Source: Rhizobium acidisoli (GTDB lineage: Bacteria; Pseudomonadota; Alphaproteobacteria; Rhizobiales; Rhizobiaceae). From it: a stretch of DNA of 64,000 nucleotides. Positions within the stretch are counted from its first letter, which is position 1. Each line of letters begins with the position of its first letter. The position numbers and the translations under genes are program-made. Positions 1 to 9,115 of the stretch are shown here, piece after piece. The notes below the pieces were generated by a model, which worked only from the letters and a program-made list of their open reading frames with translations, was not told the DNA's origin and did no database searches. The stretch lies in contig NZ_CP035002.1 of NCBI RefSeq assembly GCF_002531755.2, forward strand, positions 310,001 through 374,000, given 5' to 3'.

Positions 1-319
1 CCTTCAGCATATCGTCGGAGACCGAGACGACGATCGCGTCGGACTGCTCTTCGACATCGAACCCATGCACCACGTTGCTCGGCACGAAGCTGACGGCGGG
101 AGCGGAAAAATTCCAAGTCTCGTCTTCGATCCGATATGTTCCGCTGCCCTGAAACCAATAGGTGATCTGTCCCATCAGCGGATGTTTGTGCGGCGAAACA
201 TGGCCGAAATGCAGGGTTTTCCGCTCCATCACCGTTTCGACATGCAGGAAGCCGACGTCGAGCGAGCGGCTCGGCTCGCCATAGACGAAAAAATTCGGAA
301 CCTCGTTTCGTGTCGCCAT
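1..319 (-). CDS. AraC-family regulator of 4-HPA hydroxylase (HpaA-like), C-terminus outside window
   Basis: Only the first 106 residues are visible; the window edge removes the helix-turn-helix. The visible part is a cupin-like effector domain. It has a His-x-His motif at residues 44-46 followed by the stretch leading to TYW, and a later VPSNVVHGF segment with His85, which is typical of AraC regulators of the HpaA/PobR type that bind an aromatic acid. The gene points away from hpaB with about 90 bp between the two starts. That divergent layout is the usual one for an activator of hpaBC. The call as AraC family rests on the N-terminal domain and context only, so a plain cupin protein is not fully excluded. 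Confidence 0.7.
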   Translation of the reverse strand, partial: MATRNEVPNFFVYGEPSRSLDVGFLHVETVMERKTLHFGHVSPHKHPLMGQITYWFQGSGTYRIEDETWNFSAPAVSFVPSNVVHGFDVEEQSDAIVVSVSDDMLK

Positions 320-411
320 GCCGGAAAAAGTACCAGCGAATTGCAGGCTTTGTCCATGGCCGCACGCGCCGTTCGGACTTAGTTTCCTCCCATCACAGGG
401 AGGAAAAGCTT

Positions 412-1974
412 ATGCGAGCCGAAGATCACCGCAGCGACAAGACAAGGCCGTTCACCGGCGCCGAATATCTCGCCAGCCTGCGCGACGGGCGCGAGGTCTA
501 TATCAATGGCGAACGCATCGCCGATGTCACGACACATCCCTCCATGCGCAATTCGGCGCGTTCGATCGCGCGGATGTATGATGCGCTGCATGACGAAAAG
601 ACCAAAGACCGCCTGACATCGCCGACCGATACCGGCAATGGCGGCTATACCCATAAATATTTCCGCGTCGCCAAATCCTCGGCCGAACTCGTCGCTCAGC
701 AGGGCGCCATCGCCGATTGGGCTCGCATGTCCTATGGCTGGATGGGCCGCACCGCCGACTACAAGGCGGCGCTGATGAACACGCTCGGCGCCAATGCCGA
801 CTGGTATGGGCCGTTCAAGGACAATGCACTTGCCTGGCACAAACGCGCCCAGGAAGCAGCGCTGTTCATGAACCATGCGATCGTCAATCCACCGATCGAC
901 CGGCACAAGCCGGCCGATGCCGTCAAGGATGTCTTCGTTCACATCACCAAGGAAACCGATGCCGGCATCTACGTCTCCGGCGCCAAGGTGGTCGCCACCT
1001 CCTCGGCGCTTACACATTACAACTTCCTCGCCCAGAGCTCGGCGACGGTAACCGAAGATCCCTCGCTCTCGGTCATGTTCATCGTCCCGATGAATGCGCC
1101 GGGGATCAAGATGTTCTGCCGCGTCTCCTATGAGCAGACCGCCAATACCGTCGGCCAGCCCTTCGACTATCCCTTGTCGTCGCGCTTTGACGAGAACGAT
1201 GCGATCCTGGTGCTCGACAACGTCTTCGTACCCTGGGAGGACGTGCTGGTCCTGCGCGATGCGGCCAAGATCCTGTCCTTCCATCCGGCCTCCGGCTTCA
1301 TGCACGGCTACTGCTTCCAGGGCTGCACGCGCTTTGCCGTCAAGCTTGACTTTATGGCGGGGCTGCTGGCCAAGGCGCTGCGCGCCACCGGCGGCGACGC
1401 TTTCCGCGGCAATCAGGCAGCACTCGGCGAGGTCATTGCGCTGCGCCACATGTTCTGGTCGTTTTCCAACGCCATGGCCCACAATCCGCAGCCATGGGCA
1501 AACGGCGCGGTGCTGCCCAACATGGAGGCAGCGCTCTCCTACCGCACCTTCATGTCGGAGGCCTATCCGCGCGTGATCGAGACGGTGCGCAAGGTCGTAG
1601 CCTCGGGGCTGATCTATCTCCCCTCCTCGACAAAGGATTTCGGCAATCCCGAGATCGACCGCTATCTCGCCCAATATGTGCGCGGGTCCAACGACATGGG
1701 CCATATCGAGCGCATCAAGATCATGAAACTGCTTTGGGATGCGACTGGCACCGAATTCGGCGGGCGTCACGCGCTCTACGAACTCAACTATGCCGGCGCG
1801 CCTGAGGAAGTCCGGCTCCAAGTACTGAAGGGCGCCGAGCGCGGCGGACGGCTGAGGGAGATGGAAGCGCTCGTCGACCAATGCATGAGCGATTACGACG
1901 AAACCGGCTGGACCGGCGATACCTGGCTGCCGCCGCTCGATGAGATATCCGCCGTCCGCAACGCGGCCGAATGA
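412..1974 (+). CDS. hpaB: 4-hydroxyphenylacetate 3-monooxygenase, oxygenase component
   Basis: This is the large FADH2-using component that ortho-hydroxylates 4-hydroxyphenylacetate to homoprotocatechuate (3,4-dihydroxyphenylacetate). The protein has 520 residues, the usual HpaB length. It opens with the family's TGAEYLASLRDGREVYINGE segment (residues 15-34), has GWMGRTADYK at about 109-118, and carries the long acyl-CoA-dehydrogenase-like body with the conserved VPWEDV region. The ATG at 412 is preceded by a GGGAGGAAAAG ribosome site; upstream in-frame starts would run into the regulator's leader. The flavin reductase hpaC follows 10 bp later, so the two are co-transcribed. The product is the substrate of the hpaD-I pathway about 17 kb downstream. 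Confidence 0.93.
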   Translation: MRAEDHRSDKTRPFTGAEYLASLRDGREVYINGERIADVTTHPSMRNSARSIARMYDALHDEKTKDRLTSPTDTGNGGYTHKYFRVAKSSAELVAQQGAIADWARMSYGWMGRTADYKAALMNTLGANADWYGPFKDNALAWHKRAQEAALFMNHAIVNPPIDRHKPADAVKDVFVHITKETDAGIYVSGAKVVATSSALTHYNFLAQSSATVTEDPSLSVMFIVPMNAPGIKMFCRVSYEQTANTVGQPFDYPLSSRFDENDAILVLDNVFVPWEDVLVLRDAAKILSFHPASGFMHGYCFQGCTRFAVKLDFMAGLLAKALRATGGDAFRGNQAALGEVIALRHMFWSFSNAMAHNPQPWANGAVLPNMEAALSYRTFMSEAYPRVIETVRKVVASGLIYLPSSTKDFGNPEIDRYLAQYVRGSNDMGHIERIKIMKLLWDATGTEFGGRHALYELNYAGAPEEVRLQVLKGAERGGRLREMEALVDQCMSDYDETGWTGDTWLPPLDEISAVRNAAE

Positions 1975-1984
1975 GGATACGGCC

Positions 1985-2497
1985 ATGGAGGAGCAAGTCT
2001 CGAAAACCGAGTTCCGCAATGCGATGGCCAGGGTCTGCGCGCCCGTCAACGTCATCACCACCAACGGACCTGCTGGGCGCGGCGGGTTCACCGCCACCGC
2101 CATGTGCAGCGTCACCGACGAACCGCCGACACTGCTGGTTTGCATGAACGGTCGCTCGGCTCAGTGCGGCGTCTTTCTCGAAAACCATCGCTTTTGTGTC
2201 AACGTCCTCGCGGATGACCACCAGGAACTCGCCGGCTATTTCGCCGGCCGCCAGGCGGATATGGCGGCACGCTATGCCGCGGCGGAATGGGTCGACATGC
2301 CGTCGGGAAGCCAGGCGCTGGCCGGCGCCATGGTCTCCTTCGACTGCCGGCTCACCGAGGCGCGCCTGGTCGGCACGCATCATATCTTCATCGGCCAGGT
2401 CATCGGCATTCGCTCGCGGGCGGATGGCAATGCGCTGCTCTATTTCGACCGCAATTACATCAACGTGCCGACACAGGTGGGCAGTTTCGGAGGCTAG
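1985..2497 (+). CDS. hpaC: Flavin reductase component of 4-HPA 3-monooxygenase
   Basis: A 170-residue NAD(P)H:flavin reductase of the HpaC/RutF fold that supplies reduced flavin to HpaB. The flavin-binding stretch GGFTATAMCSVTDEPPTLLV lies near residues 33-52, and the C-terminal FIGQV segment is at 135-139. The ATG at 1985 follows hpaB closely, with GAGGA a few bases upstream, so this start is preferred to upstream alternatives inside hpaB. Length and motifs fit the short-chain flavin reductase family. The pairing with hpaB fixes the role, though such reductases are interchangeable and could also feed other oxygenases. Confidence 0.9.
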   Translation: MEEQVSKTEFRNAMARVCAPVNVITTNGPAGRGGFTATAMCSVTDEPPTLLVCMNGRSAQCGVFLENHRFCVNVLADDHQELAGYFAGRQADMAARYAAAEWVDMPSGSQALAGAMVSFDCRLTEARLVGTHHIFIGQVIGIRSRADGNALLYFDRNYINVPTQVGSFGG

Positions 2498-2546
2498 AAC
2501 ACGAGGCCGAGGAGTGCGAGCGGTAATGCGTCCTACGCTGTACTAT

Positions 2547-3728
2547 CTATCGCAGCGTGACATTCAATGTCGAGGGAGCACGGAATTCCCAGCCGCGAAA
2601 CTGCACCGGGCCATCATCACGGAGCGAGATCTCCGGCGAATGGTCGATCAGATAGCGGAGCGCCGAGGTGATCTGCTGCCGGGCAAACCAGCGTCCTGCA
2701 CAGAAATGATGGCCGAAGCCGAAGGCCGCATGACTTCCTTCGTTGCGGTGAATGTCGAAGCGTCCTGGGTCCGTGAACCGGCTTTCGCAATGCGAGGCCG
2801 AGGCGAGCACGGCGGCGACCGGCTGGTTGGCGGGGATCGTCACGCCGCCGATTTCGACGGGCTGCGTCGTCTGCCGCGTTTGTGAGCCGATTGGCGTCAC
2901 CCAGCGCAAGCCTTCGTCGACGGCCCGCGGCAGAAGCGCATCGGGATTGCCCTTCACTTCTGAGAACTGATCCTGGTTCTGCAGCAGGCCAGCCATGATC
3001 GAACCCGCTCCGTGGCCAGGCTCCTGCATGCCGCCGAGCAGCAGGACTTTGAGTGTCGGCAGCACGAAATCTATGGTGCGGGTCTCGCCCTCCGGCATGC
3101 CGTCATGCAGCATATGCGACAAAGCGGAATCATCCGGTTCTTCGATGAGCTTCTGCATCACGGGCGTCACGATCCCGGTGATTTCGGCGCTGATCGCATC
3201 GGCGACGGCCTGCCGATCCGGATCGCATTCGAAATTGATCGCCCCCTGCGCTAAGCCGAAGAACCAGCGCCTGAGCGTTTCGAGATCGACATGGCCGAGC
3301 CCAAGTGAACGGGTGAGGCTGAGGATCGAGATGGGTTCGAAATAGTCCGACATCAGATCGCCGCCGCCACTGGCCCGCAAACGGTCATGGCATTCACGGG
3401 CGATCGGCAGGACCAGATCGTCCATATAGGCGGCAACACGCTTCGGATGATATTTCGGATCGACACCGCTGCGTAGATTCTTATGCACCGGACCGTCAGC
3501 GGTCAGGATGGTGGGTTTGCCCCAGGTCCGGTCGAGTGGCGAGCTTTCGACGGCGGCAGTAAAGATTTCCGGCGTCTTCGACAGGTATTCGACATCCTTG
3601 AAACGCGTTACGAACCAGAGATTGACGGCGGGGATATAGGCGACCGGCATCTCCCGCCGCAATTGGGCATAGATCGGATAAGGGTCGGCTTCGAGATCCT
3701 CGACGGTGATGGTTTCGGCGAAAGTCAT
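2547..3728 (-). CDS. Cytochrome P450
   Basis: A soluble bacterial P450 of 393 residues. The haem-binding loop AFGFGHHFCAG is at 335-345, with Cys343 as the thiolate ligand. The K-helix ExxR motif is at 272-275 (EGLR). The I-helix, where the oxygen-activating acid-alcohol pair (A/G)Gx(D/E)T is expected, reads GGMQEP at 232-237, so the usual threonine is a proline. A strong AGGAGG ribosome site precedes the ATG. It lies 33 bp downstream of an aldehyde dehydrogenase on the same strand and converges on hpaC. No ferredoxin or reductase is next to it. The substrate is unknown; the neighbours suggest an amine or aldehyde-related compound. Confidence 0.9.
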   Translation of the reverse strand: MTFAETITVEDLEADPYPIYAQLRREMPVAYIPAVNLWFVTRFKDVEYLSKTPEIFTAAVESSPLDRTWGKPTILTADGPVHKNLRSGVDPKYHPKRVAAYMDDLVLPIARECHDRLRASGGGDLMSDYFEPISILSLTRSLGLGHVDLETLRRWFFGLAQGAINFECDPDRQAVADAISAEITGIVTPVMQKLIEEPDDSALSHMLHDGMPEGETRTIDFVLPTLKVLLLGGMQEPGHGAGSIMAGLLQNQDQFSEVKGNPDALLPRAVDEGLRWVTPIGSQTRQTTQPVEIGGVTIPANQPVAAVLASASHCESRFTDPGRFDIHRNEGSHAAFGFGHHFCAGRWFARQQITSALRYLIDHSPEISLRDDGPVQFRGWEFRAPSTLNVTLR

Positions 3729-3761
3729 GGGCAGCCTCCTCCTGCTGGCCAGATTCCTGTT

Positions 3762-5240
3762 TCAGAGCTGAATCCACGCGGTTTTCAGATCGATATATTT
3801 GTCCAGCGCATGCAGCGATTTATCGTGGCCGTTGCCCGATTGCTTGACGCCGCCGAGCGGCACGCTGTTGTCGGCGCCGCCATAGGTGTTGACGTGCACG
3901 ACGCCGGCGCGGATGCCGCGCACCATCCGGTGGGCGCGTGACAGGTTCGAGGTCCAGACGGCAGACGCCAGGCCGTATTCCGTGGCGTTGGCGATCTGCA
4001 AGGCTTCCACCTCCGTCTCGAACGGAATGATCGACAGGATCGGCCCGAAGACCTCCTCGCGGGCAAGCGTCATCGATGGCGTCACATCGAAGACCGCCGG
4101 TCGCATGTAATAGCCGCCGGTCTCCTCCAGGATGCGGGCGCCGCCGGTGCGCAGCAGAGCGCCTTCCGACACGGCCTGGGCGACGTGACCAAGGTCTTTC
4201 TGCAGCTGGATCTCGCTCGAGATCGCACCGGCTTCGGTGGAGAGCTGCAAGGGATCTCCGACCTTCATGACCGCGGCGATGCCGGCGACCTTTTCCGAAA
4301 ACTCCCGATGGATCGATTTTTCCACAAGCAGGCGGGAACCGGCGACACAGACCTGACCGGAGTTGCGGAAGATGCCGTAGGCCGAGATCTTGGCGGCCTG
4401 ATCGAGATCCGGCGCATCGGCAAAGACGATGTTCGGGGATTTGCCGCCGAGTTCGAGATAGACGCGCTTCAGGTTGGAGCGCGCCGAATATTCCAGCAGT
4501 CGGCGGCCGACCGGACCGGAACCGGTAAAGGCGAGCACATCGATATCCATGTGCAGTCCGAGGGCTTCGCCGCTGACGGCGCCGCGCCCGGTGACGACGT
4601 TGAGCACGCCATCCGGCAATCCCGCCTCGGTGCAAAGTTCGGCGAGCCGCAGCAGCGCCAGCGACGCGCCCTCGGCCGGTTTCAGCACCACGGAATTGCC
4701 GGCCGCTAGTGCCGGCGCAATCTTCCAGGCGCCGATCATCATCGGGAAATTCCACGGCACGATGGCGGCAACGACGCCCACCGGCTCGCGATGAATAAGG
4801 CCGAGAATATTATCGGCCGTCGGAGCGATCTCGCCATAGACCTTGTCGATCGCCTCGGCATAATAGCGGAAGGTGCCGGCGGCACTGCTCGGCTCGGCCT
4901 TCAGCGCCATGGAGATTTCCGTGCCGTTGTCGCGCACGCCGAGCACCGCGAGTTCGAGCGCGTTCTTCTCGATCAGCTCGGCGATCTTCAGCAGCACCTT
5001 CTTGCGCTCGGCCGGTGCCGCCCGCGACCAGCTGCCTTTTTCGAAGGCGCGCCGCGCCGCCTTGACCGCCTGGTCGACATCTTCGGCGCCGGCATCGGCG
5101 ATCGTCGTCAGCCTCACCCCGTCGATCGGCGAGATGACATCCATCGCGGTGCCGCTTATCGCGGGGCGCCAGGCTCCGTCGATGAACAGCGATTGGGAGG
5201 GAACGGGCAATGTTCGCAACTGATCGATCTTGTCCTGCAT
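3762..5240 (-). CDS. NAD(P)-dependent aldehyde dehydrogenase (PuuC-like)
   Basis: A 492-residue member of the aldehyde dehydrogenase superfamily. The active-site residues are visible: Asn164 in VPWNF, Glu263 in LELGGKSPN and the nucleophile Cys298 in NSGQVCVA. The closest family I recognise is the gamma-glutamyl-aminobutyraldehyde/aminoaldehyde group. It sits between an APC-type amine or amino-acid permease (upstream on the same strand, beyond a terminator hairpin) and a P450. The divergent operon at 7077-13434 contains enzymes that would generate an aldehyde, so oxidation of an amino-aldehyde is a reasonable role. The exact substrate cannot be read from sequence. Confidence 0.88.
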   Translation of the reverse strand: MQDKIDQLRTLPVPSQSLFIDGAWRPAISGTAMDVISPIDGVRLTTIADAGAEDVDQAVKAARRAFEKGSWSRAAPAERKKVLLKIAELIEKNALELAVLGVRDNGTEISMALKAEPSSAAGTFRYYAEAIDKVYGEIAPTADNILGLIHREPVGVVAAIVPWNFPMMIGAWKIAPALAAGNSVVLKPAEGASLALLRLAELCTEAGLPDGVLNVVTGRGAVSGEALGLHMDIDVLAFTGSGPVGRRLLEYSARSNLKRVYLELGGKSPNIVFADAPDLDQAAKISAYGIFRNSGQVCVAGSRLLVEKSIHREFSEKVAGIAAVMKVGDPLQLSTEAGAISSEIQLQKDLGHVAQAVSEGALLRTGGARILEETGGYYMRPAVFDVTPSMTLAREEVFGPILSIIPFETEVEALQIANATEYGLASAVWTSNLSRAHRMVRGIRAGVVHVNTYGGADNSVPLGGVKQSGNGHDKSLHALDKYIDLKTAWIQL

Positions 5241-5254
5241 CTCATGCTCTCACG

Positions 5255-5285
5255 AAAAAGGGTGGCGGATATATGATCCGCCACC
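5255..5285 (-). terminator. Rho-independent terminator after APC permease
   Basis: On the minus strand a perfect 10-bp stem (GGTGGCGGAT paired with ATCCGCCACC, plus-strand 5261-5270 with 5276-5285) closes a 5-nt loop and is followed by CTTTTT. This is a textbook intrinsic terminator directly behind the permease stop codon. It should reduce read-through into the aldehyde dehydrogenase and P450 genes. Confidence 0.85.
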
Positions 5286-5301
5286 GTTGATAGGGTTCGC
5301 G

Positions 5302-6756
5302 TCAGGCTTCCTGCCCGGCGCCCAGCCGAGCAAAACCGATGGCATCCGCCGACTTCAAACGAACTGCTGCAAGCAATCCGATGATCCCGGCAATCAGCAC
5401 GAGACCCGGCAGGAACACCGCGAGCACACCGTTGGCGCCGGCGATCGCGCCGAAATTCACCGAGATGTAATAGACCAGCGCCAGGAGGATCAGGCCGGTG
5501 ACGACAGGCAGCACCTTGACGGCCAGCACATTACGCTCAAGCCCCGGATTGCGGCTGAAGAAGACGACAATCGAGAAGGCGGTGAAGGCCATTAGCAGAA
5601 TGATGGCCAGCGTGGCGACATTGGTGAGCCAGGAGAAGAGCGCCAGCACCGGATCCTGCCCCGTCGCTGCAAAGAGCGCGATCACGAGCACGGCAATGAC
5701 GGTCTGGATGATCGAGCCGACATGCGGGCTCTGGAAGACCGGGTGCGTGACGCCGACGGACTTCGGCAGCAGGCCCTCGCGGCCGGCGACATACATGTAG
5801 CGGGCAACGCCATTGTGGAAGGCAAGGACGCCGGCAAACAGGCTGGTGATGAAGAGCACGCTCATCACCACGGTGATCCAGTGGCCGACATAACGCTCGG
5901 CAAGGCCGAAGAGGAAGGTCGTGGGATCGGCGAGGCCCTGCAGTTCAGGCACGAGCTTGTCGGCGCCGGCGCCATTTACCATCAGCCATGATGTCAGCAT
6001 GTAGAAGAGACCGATGATCAGTACGGAAATATAAGTCGCGCGCGGCACGGTCTTGTGCGGTTCACGGGCTTCCTCGCTGTAGATGGTGGTCGCCTCGAAG
6101 CCGATGAAGGCGGCGAAGCAGAACAGGATGCCGATCGCCGGCGTTCCACTCCAGAAAGCGGTGGGCGTGAAGGGTGCGGCAGAGAGGCCGCTGTCGCCAC
6201 CCTTGGCGAAGATCGCAGCGTCGATGACGAGGACGACGAGATATTCGAGAATGACGAGAACCATCAGCACTTTGGCCGAAAGATCGACCCGCCGGTAGCC
6301 GAACACGGCGACGAAGGCGATGCCGATATAGCTCCAAACCCACCAGGGAAGGTCGAGGCCGAGCTGCTCGGCAAAAAAGCCCCTGGTCGCCGCGCCGAAG
6401 AGGCCGAGAACGCCGACCTGCATGGCGTTATAGGCGAGGATCGCGATCAGCGCCGCCGCCCCGCCCATCAGGCCGCCGAGGCCCTGGGCGGTATAGGCAT
6501 AGAAGGCGCCGGCATTGCGGATATGGCGCGCCATGGCGACATAACCGACGGCAAACAGCAGGAGAATTCCGGTCACCAGCAGGAAGGTCAGCGGAATGCC
6601 CGCTCCGTTGCCGAGCATCATCGACAGCGGCACGCCGCCGGCAACCGCCGTCAGCGGTGCGGCGGCCGACACCACCAGGAAGGTCACGGCGCCGACGCCG
6701 AGACTGTTTTTGCGCAGCTGGTTCTCAGCCGGGCTTTGCGAATTTTGCGTATTCAT
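5302..6756 (-). CDS. APC-superfamily amino acid/amine permease
   Basis: A 484-residue inner-membrane transporter with about twelve hydrophobic segments and the N-terminal APC pattern LGVGAVTFLVVSAAAPLTAVAGG (residues about 20-42). A cytoplasmic loop near the middle carries the family's GFEATTIYSEEAREPHKTVPRA motif, which is strongly conserved in amino-acid/polyamine permeases. It is transcribed away from the IclR regulator and its catabolic run, sharing a 320-bp divergent promoter region. Import of the amine or amino acid processed by the enzymes on either side is the simplest role. Substrate specificity is unknown. Confidence 0.88.
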   Translation of the reverse strand: MNTQNSQSPAENQLRKNSLGVGAVTFLVVSAAAPLTAVAGGVPLSMMLGNGAGIPLTFLLVTGILLLFAVGYVAMARHIRNAGAFYAYTAQGLGGLMGGAAALIAILAYNAMQVGVLGLFGAATRGFFAEQLGLDLPWWVWSYIGIAFVAVFGYRRVDLSAKVLMVLVILEYLVVLVIDAAIFAKGGDSGLSAAPFTPTAFWSGTPAIGILFCFAAFIGFEATTIYSEEAREPHKTVPRATYISVLIIGLFYMLTSWLMVNGAGADKLVPELQGLADPTTFLFGLAERYVGHWITVVMSVLFITSLFAGVLAFHNGVARYMYVAGREGLLPKSVGVTHPVFQSPHVGSIIQTVIAVLVIALFAATGQDPVLALFSWLTNVATLAIILLMAFTAFSIVVFFSRNPGLERNVLAVKVLPVVTGLILLALVYYISVNFGAIAGANGVLAVFLPGLVLIAGIIGLLAAVRLKSADAIGFARLGAGQEA

Positions 6757-7076
6757 CTGCCTTCGTTCCCCTTGTTTAAGAACATCCGATCATCGCTGCG
6801 ATATGCGCAAGCGACCTCCACCAGAACCGGACTGACAAACGGTGTTTTTGGCTTTTGTTGATTTTGCCGCCGTCAGCGCTTACGGTTCATTATTTGAACC
6901 TCAGCTTCAAATATAGACTTGCAAACATTACCGGCCTCTGTCAAGTTAATTCGCATGTTAAGTATCTTGGGTCGCTGCCATCGTGCCGCGGTACAGGGTT
7001 TGCGGGCTGATTTGGCGGATGGCGTAAAGCCGGATGCGACAAGCCGGGACATGAACCCACCCCAAGAGGACGAACG
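6757..7076. promoter_or_regulatory. Divergent promoter region between APC permease and IclR operon
   Basis: A 320-bp stretch without a gene. It holds a notable inverted repeat, TATTTGAA-N7-TTCAAATA (6891-6913), in an AT-rich patch. This is the type of palindrome expected for an IclR or other dimeric repressor between the two divergent transcription units. A ribosome site (AAGAGG) sits just before the IclR start at 7077. No small ORF in it looks real. Confidence 0.5.
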
Positions 7077-7862
7077 ATGAGCACGATCGGAAAGGCGCTT
7101 TCATTGCTGGATACCCTGTCACGGCTGGACAAGGAGGTGGGTCTGACGGACATCGCCCGCCTGTGTTCGCTCGACAAGGCGACGGCACGACGCTTTCTGG
7201 TGGAACTGGAAAAACACGGTTTCGTCGAGCAGGACCCCGATAGCCGCCGCTACCGGATCGGCTCGGCGCCGGTTCGGCTCGCCCGCATCCGCGAGGCCCG
7301 CTATCCGTTTCTGCGGGTCGCCGTGCCCTTCATCAAGACGCTCGCCGAATCCTCGGCGGAGACGGTGCATCTTTCCGAGTTCTCAGGCGGCAGGCTGTCG
7401 ACCATTCATGTGGAAGATCCGCCGCGGGCGCATCGCATCATCGTCGATGTCGGCAGCATCCTGCCCTTTCACGCCACCGCCTCCGGGCTTGCCTTCCTCG
7501 CCTTCTGCCCGCCCAAGCAGATCGACGCGGCGCTGCAAAAGCCGCTCGAAAAATTCACCGACCATACCGTCGTCGATCCCAAACTGATCCGCGGGCTGCT
7601 CGACGAGACGGCCGCGCGCGGCTTTTCGATCAGCCATCAGGGTCTCGAAGCCGGCGTCATCAGTGCTGCAGCGCCCGTGCGCGCACCGGATGGACGGCCG
7701 GTCGGCTGCGTTGCGATCGCCGCCCCGCTTTCGCGCACCACGAAGACGGCCATTCACGAATTCGGCGCGCAGGCCATCACCGCCGCCAATGGAATTTCAG
7801 AAAAATACTACGGGTCGGAAAGGCTCATGGGAACCAGTCCAAACATCAGGAGGAGAGATTGA
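7077..7862 (+). CDS. IclR-family transcriptional regulator
   Basis: A 261-residue regulator with an N-terminal winged helix (residues about 3-65, including LTDIARLCSLDKATARRFLVEL) followed by the IclR effector domain, with the usual central stretch HATASGLAFLAF around 130-141 and a C-terminal APVRAPDGRPVGCVAIAAP segment. It heads the operon: its TGA stop overlaps the next ATG by one base (TGATG), so it is translationally coupled to the Tm-1-like gene. It probably controls both this run and the divergent permease through the inverted repeat in the promoter region. Confidence 0.9.
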   Translation: MSTIGKALSLLDTLSRLDKEVGLTDIARLCSLDKATARRFLVELEKHGFVEQDPDSRRYRIGSAPVRLARIREARYPFLRVAVPFIKTLAESSAETVHLSEFSGGRLSTIHVEDPPRAHRIIVDVGSILPFHATASGLAFLAFCPPKQIDAALQKPLEKFTDHTVVDPKLIRGLLDETAARGFSISHQGLEAGVISAAAPVRAPDGRPVGCVAIAAPLSRTTKTAIHEFGAQAITAANGISEKYYGSERLMGTSPNIRRRD

Positions 7863-9115
7863 TGAGCCCTGCGGCTCCCCTGCCAAGGATACTCGTCATC
7901 GGAACCGGTGACACCAAATGCGACGAACTGCAGTTCATGGCGTCCGTCATCGCGGAAGCCGGTGGCCGGCCTGTTATGGTCGATGTCAGCATTCTCGGCG
8001 ATCCGCCCTATGTTCCCGATTATTCCAAGCACGACATCGCCAAGGCCGCCGCCACCTCGATTGCGGCCATTACAGAAAGCGGCGATGAAAACAGCGCCAT
8101 GGCGGCGATGGCTGAGGGTGCGGCGGCGCTGACCCTCCGGCTCTACAAGGACGGGCTCGTCGACGGCATCATCGTTCTCGGCGGCTCGATGGGCACGGAT
8201 CTGGCCCTCGATGTCGCCGCCGTCCTACCGCTAGGCGTGCCGAAATTCGTGGTCTCGACGATCGCCTATTCCCACCTGATCCCGCCCGAACGCATCGCGC
8301 CTGACCTGATGATGATCCTGTGGGCCGGCGGCCTCTACGGCCTCAACAGCATCTGCCGTTCGGTGCTGTCGCAGGCCTGCGGCGCCGTCGTCGGCGCTGC
8401 CCGGCACGGAACCAAACCCGATCGCACCCGTCCGCTGATCGGCATGACCTCGCTCGGCTCCTCCTGCCTGAAATACATGAAGCATCTGCGGCCCGAACTG
8501 GAAAAGCGCGGCTATGATGTCGCCGTTTTCCACTCCACCGGCATGGGCGGCCGCGCCTTCGAAGCCATCGCCGCGCAGTCGGGCTTTGCCGCCGTCTTCG
8601 ACTTCTGCATCCAGGAGGTCAGCAATCACCATTACGGCACGGTGGTAACCTCGGGACCGGACAGGCTCGAAAATGCCGGGCGCGCCGGCATTCCCCAGAT
8701 CGTGGCTCCCGGCGCCGTCGACATGGTCGATCTCCAGGCTTGGCAGACGCTGCCTGATATTTTTGCCGACCGCCCCTATCATGCCCATAACCGGCTGATA
8801 GGGTCGGTGACGACCTCGCCGGAAGGCCGGCGGGAAGTGGCTCGGCTGATTGGACAAAAGCTGGCGCGGGCCGATGCCAAGGTCGCCTTTCTGCTGCCGA
8901 CCGAAGGGCTGCAGGAATGGGACAAGCCGGACGAGCCGCTGCACGATCCGGAAGGTCTCGCCGCCTTCCTCGACGAGATGCGTCGCACCGTGCCGTCTTC
9001 CGTCACTTTTCAGGAAGTCGATGCCCACATCAATTCTCCCTCCTTTTCCGGCGCAGCCCTTGCCGTTTTCGACGGCTGGGTGGCCGAGGGCATCATCCCG
9101 GAAGGACGGCCATGA
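7862..9115 (+). CDS. Tm-1-like ATP-binding protein (UPF0261 family)
   Basis: A 417-residue protein of the UPF0261/Tm-1 N-terminal family. It starts with RILVIGTGDTKCDELQF, has a GGSMGTDLAL loop near 110 and the family's GMTSLGSSCLKYMKHLRPELEKRGYDVAVFHSTGMGGRAFE block around 195-235. The domain binds ATP in the plant virus-resistance protein Tm-1. Its biochemical role in bacteria is not established to my knowledge. In many genomes a phosphoenolpyruvate-hydrolase-like partner accompanies it; none is visible here. A TTG three bases upstream is possible but the ATG has better spacing from the AGGAGAG site. Its last codons overlap the next gene (ATGA). Confidence 0.85.
   Translation: MSPAAPLPRILVIGTGDTKCDELQFMASVIAEAGGRPVMVDVSILGDPPYVPDYSKHDIAKAAATSIAAITESGDENSAMAAMAEGAAALTLRLYKDGLVDGIIVLGGSMGTDLALDVAAVLPLGVPKFVVSTIAYSHLIPPERIAPDLMMILWAGGLYGLNSICRSVLSQACGAVVGAARHGTKPDRTRPLIGMTSLGSSCLKYMKHLRPELEKRGYDVAVFHSTGMGGRAFEAIAAQSGFAAVFDFCIQEVSNHHYGTVVTSGPDRLENAGRAGIPQIVAPGAVDMVDLQAWQTLPDIFADRPYHAHNRLIGSVTTSPEGRREVARLIGQKLARADAKVAFLLPTEGLQEWDKPDEPLHDPEGLAAFLDEMRRTVPSSVTFQEVDAHINSPSFSGAALAVFDGWVAEGIIPEGRP

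Noticed and set aside
379..2145. A 588-codon minus-strand frame opposite hpaB
   Set aside because: It is antisense to a complete HpaB with all motifs, and the translated protein has no family pattern.
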